Source of the DNA: an uncultured Spirochaetales bacterium
GTDB taxonomy: Bacteria > Spirochaetota > Spirochaetia > Sphaerochaetales > Sphaerochaetaceae
Direction of reading: 5' to 3'
Assembly: GCA_949285145.1 (NCBI GenBank)
Contig: CASDXQ010000001.1
Location: 1-64,000 of the forward strand
DNA length: 64,000 nt
Every line of letters begins with the position of its first letter. Position 1 is the stretch's first letter. Positions 58,738 through 64,000 of the stretch are shown in pieces. Both the position numbers and the translations under genes were made by a program. The notes under the pieces are model-generated. The model was given only the letters and a program-made list of their open reading frames with translations, ran no database searches and was not told the DNA's origin.

Positions 58738-59647
58738 AATTCTCTTTTTCTCCTCTGGCATGCGGATGGCATTCCTCATATATCTTATGAAGCCCTGCCC
58801 TGGACACATGCGTATATATCTGGGTTGTGGAGATGCTCTCATGTCCAAGAAGAGACTGCACCACCCTGATGTCACAGCCACTGTCAAGCAGATGCGTTGC
58901 ATATGTATGCCTGAGAGTGTGCGGTGTGAACTCTTTCTGCCAGCCCAGAGATTCTTTCACTTTAGTAAAAATAACGTGAACACTTGAGAAGGGCAACCTG
59001 TTTCCTCTTGAAGAGATGAAAAGTGCCTTTTCATCAGGGCAGCCTTTTTCTCTCACTACAAGTTCCCTTTCCTTAAGATAGTGCTCCATTTCGCTTATTG
59101 TAACGGGAGAAAGGAAAAGAAAGCGTGTCTTGCCGCCCTTTCCCTTTATCCTGACTCTTCTCTCACTTTTCTCGACCATTGGGATATCTATGGAAAGAGC
59201 CTCACTGATGCGCGCTCCCGTGTTGTAGAGGAAAAGAAAGAGAAAATGATTCCTCACACCGTCAAAGCCATCTCCCTTATAAGCGAGGAGTTCTTCCACT
59301 TCTCTGTTGCTGAGAACTGAGGGAAGATGGAAGCTTCCCTGCGGAAGCGAGAGTGAGGCGAAGATATTGTTTTTTATGAATTCCCTTTTCTGCAGATAAC
59401 CGAAGAAAGTCCTTACAGCGGAAATCTTCCTTTTCACAGTCTTTTCCGCCCACTCTTCTTTCAGACTTCTCACATAATCCCTTGCGTCATGAAGGGAAAA
59501 ATCATCTATTGCTATACCGTGACAATCAAGATAGGCGATGAAATCCTCAAGATCACGGGAATAGGCTGTCTGTGTATGAAAGGAGAGCTTTCTCTCCGCA
59601 TCTATGTATGTAAGAAACGAATCGAGATAATCCTTTTCCCTGCCCAT
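58730..59647 (-). CDS. xerC: Tyrosine recombinase XerC-like
   Basis: A 305-residue site-specific recombinase with an N-terminal SAM-like core-binding domain ([20 protein letters not shown]). The catalytic domain keeps R ([12 protein letters not shown]), K (IKGKGGKTR), HxxR ([12 protein letters not shown]), H (LGHESI) and the nucleophile Tyr (TTQIYTHV). With its partner it would resolve chromosome dimers at dif. It lies directly upstream of hslVU, as in many bacteria, and its start overlaps the dprA-like stop (TAATG). XerC is assigned by this position. Confidence 0.88.
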   Translation of the reverse strand: MGREKDYLDSFLTYIDAERKLSFHTQTAYSRDLEDFIAYLDCHGIAIDDFSLHDARDYVRSLKEEWAEKTVKRKISAVRTFFGYLQKREFIKNNIFASLSLPQGSFHLPSVLSNREVEELLAYKGDGFDGVRNHFLFLFLYNTGARISEALSIDIPMVEKSERRVRIKGKGGKTRFLFLSPVTISEMEHYLKERELVVREKGCPDEKALFISSRGNRLPFSSVHVIFTKVKESLGWQKEFTPHTLRHTYATHLLDSGCDIRVVQSLLGHESISTTQIYTHVSRAGLHKIYEECHPHARGEKENYE

Positions 59648-60435
59648 TATGTGAATTCACACCCCCTGATGAGACTGTACCGGCGGCCGTTGTAGGCATA
59701 TTGCCCTTTCACATCAGGATAGGACACGGTATCACCTGCAATCTTTCTCGCCCTCATGTAATCATTCGCACAGGAAATCACATGTGCGCCGTCGCGTGCA
59801 TACACTCTAGCATGAAATGAGGACATGAATGAAGAGTGCACATATATTTCCGCGCCGCCCATCAATGCACTTTCGACTATGTTCTTCCTGTTCCATCCGA
59901 GGCCGAGCAGGATTATGTTCCGCTTCCTTGTTGCAAGATATTCTTTCAGCATCATGTCTTCAGGCTTCCAGGAATCTGCCTTCTTGTCAGGATGAAATGG
60001 AGAATAAACACAGCCTTCCCTTGAAAGGATCACAGAACACAGTCTCTTTATCTTCTCATGGGAAAAAACATCCATCAGACCGCAGTCAAGATAATATTCA
60101 AGCTGTCCTTCACCGTCAAGGAAACCTGAACGGAATGCTTTTTCGATAACACTTGAACCGCTTCCGATTGAAACTGGTATCTCATTCACCCCCATCTCAA
60201 GACCGAAATGATACGCTTCATCCTGAAGATATTCCATCCCCCTGCACGCTGAACATATCACGGCAGTGTCGCAGATGACAGGAAGGCCGAAAAATGAAAG
60301 CACACTGATTTCATTTTCTTCCAGAGCACAGGGAAAGAGAGGATCATTCTTCTCCACGAACCCTATGTAGCGATCCCAGGCATTTTTATACATCACAGGA
60401 TAATTTGAAACTTCCAGAAGTTTGTTCTCACTCAT
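59647..60435 (-). CDS. Divergent DprA/Smf-like protein
   Basis: A 262-residue protein with a Rossmann-like core. PVICDTAVICSACRGMEYLQ then DEAYHFGLEMG parallels the SGLARGIDxxAHxGAL motif of DprA; IPVSIGSGSSVIEKA, YSPFHPDKKA, and RKRNIILLGLGWNRKNIVES then ALMGGAEIYV parallel the later FPxRNRIIAGLS and SGSLxTA regions. DprA loads RecA on incoming DNA in transformation. The likeness is weak and several motif residues differ, so function may have changed. The gene sits in the xerC-hslVU cluster where dprA-topA often lie. The ATG at 60435 follows a -10 box within six bases. Confidence 0.5.
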   Translation of the reverse strand: MSENKLLEVSNYPVMYKNAWDRYIGFVEKNDPLFPCALEENEISVLSFFGLPVICDTAVICSACRGMEYLQDEAYHFGLEMGVNEIPVSIGSGSSVIEKAFRSGFLDGEGQLEYYLDCGLMDVFSHEKIKRLCSVILSREGCVYSPFHPDKKADSWKPEDMMLKEYLATRKRNIILLGLGWNRKNIVESALMGGAEIYVHSSFMSSFHARVYARDGAHVISCANDYMRARKIAGDTVSYPDVKGQYAYNGRRYSLIRGCEFT

Positions 60436-60441
60436 GTATAT

Positions 60442-60470
60442 TATATACAGAAATGAATGATTCCGGCTAA
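60442..60470 (-). promoter_or_regulatory. Possible internal promoter for the dprA-like gene
   Basis: Minus-strand TTAGCC (60465-60470), 17 bases, TATATA (60442-60447), overlapping TATAAT at 60440-60445. It lies at the end of xerD. Confidence 0.4.
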
Positions 60471-61444
60471 TTCTGTTTCTGCCCGCTGAGCGGGAAGTAT
60501 TTGTCAAAAGCAGCAAGCAGATCATCTGTATTGAGATGAGTGTATATCTGTGTTGTCTTGATATCGGAGTGCCCAAGCAGCACCTGTACCTGCCTTATGT
60601 TCGCACCGCCCCTGAGCAGATGTGTTGCAAAGCTGTGACGCAGGGCATGCACTGTCGCATCTATTCCGAGAGACCTGACTATGGCATGATAACGTTTATG
60701 CATTGCCTGACGTGTAAGCTTCTCGCCTCTCCTTCCCAGAAAAAGTGCATCGGTGCTTTCCCTGTCCTTTACTGTTTTGCGTGCTTTTTTCCTGTTTGCA
60801 GATGCAAGAGACGGACGGACAGATGCTATGTATTCATCAAGTGCCGCGGCTGCTATCTCACCGACAAAGACAATGCGTTCCTTGCTTCTTTTTCCGAACA
60901 CGATCAGTGTTTTCCCTTCCTTGTTGTATGATGAGACTTTCAGATTAACGGTCTCGCTGATTCTGAGACCGCATGAATATATCAGTTCGAAAAAAACATA
61001 ATCACGGAAGAAAAGAATGTCATCTGAGGCAAGATCTTTCATTCTGGCAAGTATCGAATTCACTTCATCAAGAGACAGCGCATGCGGAAGATACTGATCT
61101 GTTTTCGGTTTATCCAGCAGAAGCGCTATATTGTCTTTCCTCAGATTCTCCTTTACCAGAAAAGAGAAAAAAGACCTCAGTGATGAATCTATGCGGGAAA
61201 TCGTCTTTGCATCCAGGCCGCAGTCCCGCTTGCGGAAATATTCATCAAGTTCACTTAAAGTAATTGATGCCGCATCTTTTCCTTTTTCATCAAGGCTTGA
61301 GACAAGGAAGCCAGCTTCCCTCAGATATACCTCACGGGTAGCAGGGGAAAGCTGGACTTCATTTTCTAGATAATCCTGATAATCGGCAATCAGCTGCCGT
61401 GAAGAATGATTATCTTCTGCTATTGTTCTGCTCATCTTCCTCAT
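60467..61444 (-). CDS. xerD: Tyrosine recombinase XerD-like
   Basis: A 325-residue tyrosine recombinase. The core-binding domain starts [20 protein letters not shown]; the catalytic set is R ([12 protein letters not shown]), K (VFGKRSKER), HxxR ([12 protein letters not shown]), H (LGHSDI) and Tyr (TTQIYTHL). An insert rich in K and R ([14 protein letters not shown]) lies near residue 215. Paired with the XerC-like protein two genes away, it should act at dif. The 5' end overlaps ftsZ by 35 bases; the ATG at 61435 is an alternative start. Confidence 0.88.
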   Translation of the reverse strand: MRKMSRTIAEDNHSSRQLIADYQDYLENEVQLSPATREVYLREAGFLVSSLDEKGKDAASITLSELDEYFRKRDCGLDAKTISRIDSSLRSFFSFLVKENLRKDNIALLLDKPKTDQYLPHALSLDEVNSILARMKDLASDDILFFRDYVFFELIYSCGLRISETVNLKVSSYNKEGKTLIVFGKRSKERIVFVGEIAAAALDEYIASVRPSLASANRKKARKTVKDRESTDALFLGRRGEKLTRQAMHKRYHAIVRSLGIDATVHALRHSFATHLLRGGANIRQVQVLLGHSDIKTTQIYTHLNTDDLLAAFDKYFPLSGQKQN

Positions 61445-62714
61445 TCTGGCGGTAACGCATCACAGCAGGAATAGAATAATCATTTGACTGACTTCTCTTT
61501 CCCAGCTGCTGCTGAAGATCCTGCCAGCGGTTGACCGTGATGGATTCAGCATCATTTGGCACAGGCCTGGACTGTGTCTGCACCTGGGATGAAGCAGGAG
61601 AGGACGGCTGATAGCTGCCTGTTCCAGCAATATGCTGGCTTTCAGCTTCCTTCTCACGGGCATTCTCGTTGCTGTTTGATACAAAGCGTCTGAGGACAGT
61701 CTCACTGTCACTCTCACCGCCTGTAACATCATGATGAGATTCAAAACCGGTTGCGACGACAGTAACCTTGATTCTGTCGCCGAGTTCTGGGTTGAAAGCC
61801 TGACCTGCGATTATCAGAGCATCCTCGGCGCAGTTTGCGGTTATGAGTTCGACCACATCCTGATACTCCTGCAGCGTAAGGTTGTCACTTCCCGCAAGAT
61901 TCACGAGCACGCTCTTTGCACCGTCAATGGAAGCATTTTCAAGCAGAGGATTGCTTATCGCCTCCTTTGCTGCATCAACAGCCCTGTTCGCACCTTCACC
62001 GAAACCGATTCCCATAAGAGCATCGCCCTTTCCTTTCATCACTGTCTTGACGTCAGCGAAATCAATGTTTATTTCACCCGGTTCGGTAATGAGTTCAGAT
62101 ATACCCTGAACACCCTGATAAAGGACATCATCGGCAATGAGGAAGGCCTGCTTGATGGGAGTATTGTTCTCAACTACCCTGAGAAGATACTGGTTCGGAA
62201 TGAGAATAAGCGTATCAACCTGCTTTCTCAGCCTCTCTATACCCTGCTGGGCAAGAGCAAATTTCTTCTTTCCCTCAAATGCGAATGGTGTTGTTACTAC
62301 AGCTACGGTAAGGGCATTGCAACTCTTTGCGATCTCCGCGACAACAGCAGCGGCTCCGGTGCCGGTTCCGCCGCCCATTCCTGCTGTGATGAACACCATA
62401 TCGGTGTTCTCAAGCTCGGCTTTTATCTCTTCCTTGCTTTCAAGTGCCGCTTTCTCGCCGATTTCAGGCTGACCGCCTGCACCGAGACCTCCTGTCAGTT
62501 CCTTTCCGATGGCGATTCTCGTCTGTGCGTTTGAGCGCTGGAGAGCCTGGACATCTGTGTTCAGTGCGACGAATGAGACTTTCTTGAGACCTGATGCAAT
62601 CATCCTGTTGACCGCATTGCCGCCAGCTCCGCCCACACCGACTACTTTGATGATGGTCGGGGTTGACTGTTCCCCGGTTGTCGTGTCTTCAATATCAAAA
62701 ATTCCGAATCCCAT
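61410..62714 (-). CDS. ftsZ: Cell division GTPase FtsZ
   Basis: FtsZ forms the cytokinetic Z ring. The 434-residue protein has the tubulin signature GGGTGTGAA (in [20 protein letters not shown]), [17 protein letters not shown] at the start, and [13 protein letters not shown] variable Q/S-rich linker (about 330-410) precedes the conserved C-terminal peptide [10 protein letters not shown] that binds FtsA. It starts nine bases after the ftsA stop. Full length with all expected parts. Confidence 0.98.
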   Translation of the reverse strand: MGFGIFDIEDTTTGEQSTPTIIKVVGVGGAGGNAVNRMIASGLKKVSFVALNTDVQALQRSNAQTRIAIGKELTGGLGAGGQPEIGEKAALESKEEIKAELENTDMVFITAGMGGGTGTGAAAVVAEIAKSCNALTVAVVTTPFAFEGKKKFALAQQGIERLRKQVDTLILIPNQYLLRVVENNTPIKQAFLIADDVLYQGVQGISELITEPGEINIDFADVKTVMKGKGDALMGIGFGEGANRAVDAAKEAISNPLLENASIDGAKSVLVNLAGSDNLTLQEYQDVVELITANCAEDALIIAGQAFNPELGDRIKVTVVATGFESHHDVTGGESDSETVLRRFVSNSNENAREKEAESQHIAGTGSYQPSSPASSQVQTQSRPVPNDAESITVNRWQDLQQQLGKRSQSNDYSIPAVMRYRQNEEDEQNNSRR

Positions 62715-62723
62715 AACTATCTC

Positions 62724-63959
62724 CTAGAATAACTTACCAAAAAATCCTTTTATCTTTCCCCCGAAGGAGTGCTTTTCCCTGTCGCCTTTTGCTGAAGAGG
62801 AAGAAGATGATGCAACCTTCTTCGCCTCGCTCTTCAGAAGTCCCAGTACAGTTGTGTACTTCGGATTGATGTAGCTTCTGTCAAGTCCGGGCAGAGCTTC
62901 CGGGAATCCTATTCTGGCAGGGAGCTTGAATATTTCACCTGCAAGCTCCGTAACACCGGAAAGCAGAGATCCGCCGCCGACAAGAACAACACCGCCGCCG
63001 AAAGATCCCTGATGCTCGACCTTCTCAAGCTCCATTGCAAGAAGAGTGAAAATCTCTGCCATGCGAGGCTCTATGATCTCGGAAAGAGATTTGCGTGGCA
63101 TTCTTATGCTAGGCATTCCCCCGACCTGAGGAATGAGAATCATATCAGAAGACGGAACGGATGGCACATAACAGCTGCCCGACTCGCATTTGATCTGTTC
63201 TGCAATCTGTTTCGGTTTATTGAGAATATATGCAAGATCGCTTGTGATGCTGTCGCCTCCGAAAGCTACACCTCCGGTATAGATCGGACTTCCCTGTGAG
63301 TAGGCGATCATGTTTGTCGTACCGTATCCGATATTGATGAGTATCGTGCCCATTTCCTTTTCCTCAAGAGAAAGGACAACTTCGCAGTCTGCAACAGTCT
63401 GCAGCATCATGCGCTGCACCTGCAATCCCGCTTTCTGCACGCATTTTCTCTGGTTCTGACAGATCGAGGAAGAACCGGTTACAAGCAGCACACGGCTCTC
63501 AAGCCTGTGGCCAAGCATATCGATCGGATCCTTTATGCCGGTTCTGGAATCAACCTGGAAATCCTGGACAAGAGTATGCAGGAACTCTCTGTCCTGAGGC
63601 AGCTCGCGGGCACGAGCGACATCAAGCGAGCGGTAAATGTCTTCCCTTTTTATCTCCTGTTCCTTGGAATTTATGCCGACGACTCCGGTCGACTGAAGCC
63701 CCTGTATATGATCACCTCCGACGCCGAGAATTGCAGAATGAATCTCGCAGCCCGCCTGAAGTTCTGCATCTGATATAACGGAATTGATGGTTCTGAGAGT
63801 CTGCTCAATGTTGACGATTGAACCGCTGCGTACACCCTCTGTCTGTTTTTCACACAGCGCATCGACCATCAGTGTTCCCTCTTTGTTAACGGATCCGATC
63901 ACAGCCCTTGTCCAGCTTGAGCCGATATCAAGTCCCATCATTATTCTGTCACTAGCCAT
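62724..63959 (-). CDS. ftsA: Cell division protein FtsA
   Basis: FtsA is an actin-like ATPase that tethers FtsZ to the membrane. The 411-residue protein begins MMGLDIGSSWTRAVIGSV after a short start, with phosphate motifs ILINIGYGTTNMIAYSQGSP and GVVLVGGGSLLSGV. A 1C subdomain is present, and the C-terminus ends in a basic amphipathic helix (GKIKGFFGKLF) for membrane binding. GGTGGAG lies six bases before the ATG and overlaps the previous stop. Confidence 0.96.
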   Translation of the reverse strand: MASDRIMMGLDIGSSWTRAVIGSVNKEGTLMVDALCEKQTEGVRSGSIVNIEQTLRTINSVISDAELQAGCEIHSAILGVGGDHIQGLQSTGVVGINSKEQEIKREDIYRSLDVARARELPQDREFLHTLVQDFQVDSRTGIKDPIDMLGHRLESRVLLVTGSSSICQNQRKCVQKAGLQVQRMMLQTVADCEVVLSLEEKEMGTILINIGYGTTNMIAYSQGSPIYTGGVAFGGDSITSDLAYILNKPKQIAEQIKCESGSCYVPSVPSSDMILIPQVGGMPSIRMPRKSLSEIIEPRMAEIFTLLAMELEKVEHQGSFGGGVVLVGGGSLLSGVTELAGEIFKLPARIGFPEALPGLDRSYINPKYTTVLGLLKSEAKKVASSSSSSAKGDREKHSFGGKIKGFFGKLF

Positions 63960-63962
63960 ACT

Positions 63963-64000
63963 CTACTCCACCGTCCTTCTGACAAGGGCATCGCTGTAAA
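63963..64000 (-). CDS. C-terminal tail of the gene upstream of ftsA, possibly ftsQ
   Basis: Only 38 bases are present: a minus-strand frame reading YSDALVRRTVE and a TAG, ending three bases before the ftsA ATG. FtsQ/DivIB is the usual gene at this place, but the fragment is too short to prove it. Confidence 0.35.
   Translation of the reverse strand, partial: YSDALVRRTVE

Noticed and set aside
61731-62534. 267-codon open frame on the plus strand inside ftsZ
   Set aside because: It is the antisense shadow of the conserved FtsZ core, without start signals or protein features.
1-64000. CRISPR array, insertion sequence or prophage
   Set aside because: I found no regularly spaced repeats, transposase, integrase next to a tRNA, or phage structural genes. 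The two tyrosine recombinases look like chromosomal XerC and XerD.

Overview
The window looks like chromosome of a spirochaete, probably a host-associated (gut-type) member of the Spirochaetales. The basis is a PUR-domain DNA/RNA-binding protein like Borrelia BpuR, a UPF0164/FadL-like outer membrane protein, relaxed spirochaetal lipoboxes, a DUF1566 lipoprotein, a short SMC, a solo groES, and an AtoS/AtoC-type sigma-54 two-component pair. Most genes are housekeeping genes at moderate GC and lie in tightly packed, mostly minus-strand operons with 1- or 4-base stop/start overlaps.

Layout. 0-6 kb: smc, ffh, rpsP, khpA, rimM and trmD (cut by the left edge), all minus strand. 6-14.4 kb: rnhB, zupT, bpuR, tRNA-Gly, a degenerate M29-like protein, an ABC-F gene with coaX, tRNA-Gln and tRNA-Glu, tsaD, cutC and tRNA-Thr. 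14.4-23.4 kb: an envelope region with an Omp/LRR-lipoprotein cassette behind a poly-G/poly-T promoter, tldD-pmbA, a nitroreductase-like flavoprotein, a DUF368 lipid-carrier transporter, and a second Omp/lipoprotein pair. An 81-base relic of the pmbA 3' end lies on the far side of the first cassette. 23.5-39.1 kb: an XRE regulator, ppdK, a short sigma-70 factor, groES, a DinG-type helicase, an AtoC/AtoS pair, holB, cvpA, murG and secA.

39.3-52.8 kb is the accessory part. It holds a 1668-residue mosaic lipoprotein, then a six-gene minus-strand operon at 44.6-52.2 kb: a tandem DUF262/DUF1524 protein (GmrSD-like), a WYL regulator, an ankyrin protein, a degenerate FtsK-like ATPase domain, a Doc/Fic toxin, and a small zinc-ribbon protein. 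A small tandem zinc-finger gene is divergent to it. The operon has DUF262-type restriction, WYL control and a toxin without a normal antitoxin, so it is the best candidate for an undescribed defence or conflict system.

52.9-64 kb is a division and chromosome cluster: an NlpD-like protein with a dead LytM domain, a divergent FtsI/PBP2-type transpeptidase, flhF, hslU, hslV, xerC, a divergent dprA-like gene, xerD, ftsZ, ftsA and the tail of a gene in the ftsQ position.

Genes with their own promoter often have the -10 box only 6-9 bases before the start codon (murG, cutC, the PBP gene, secA, the dprA-like gene). This points to leaderless mRNAs. Two naive TTG starts (rnhB, murG) are really -35 boxes.
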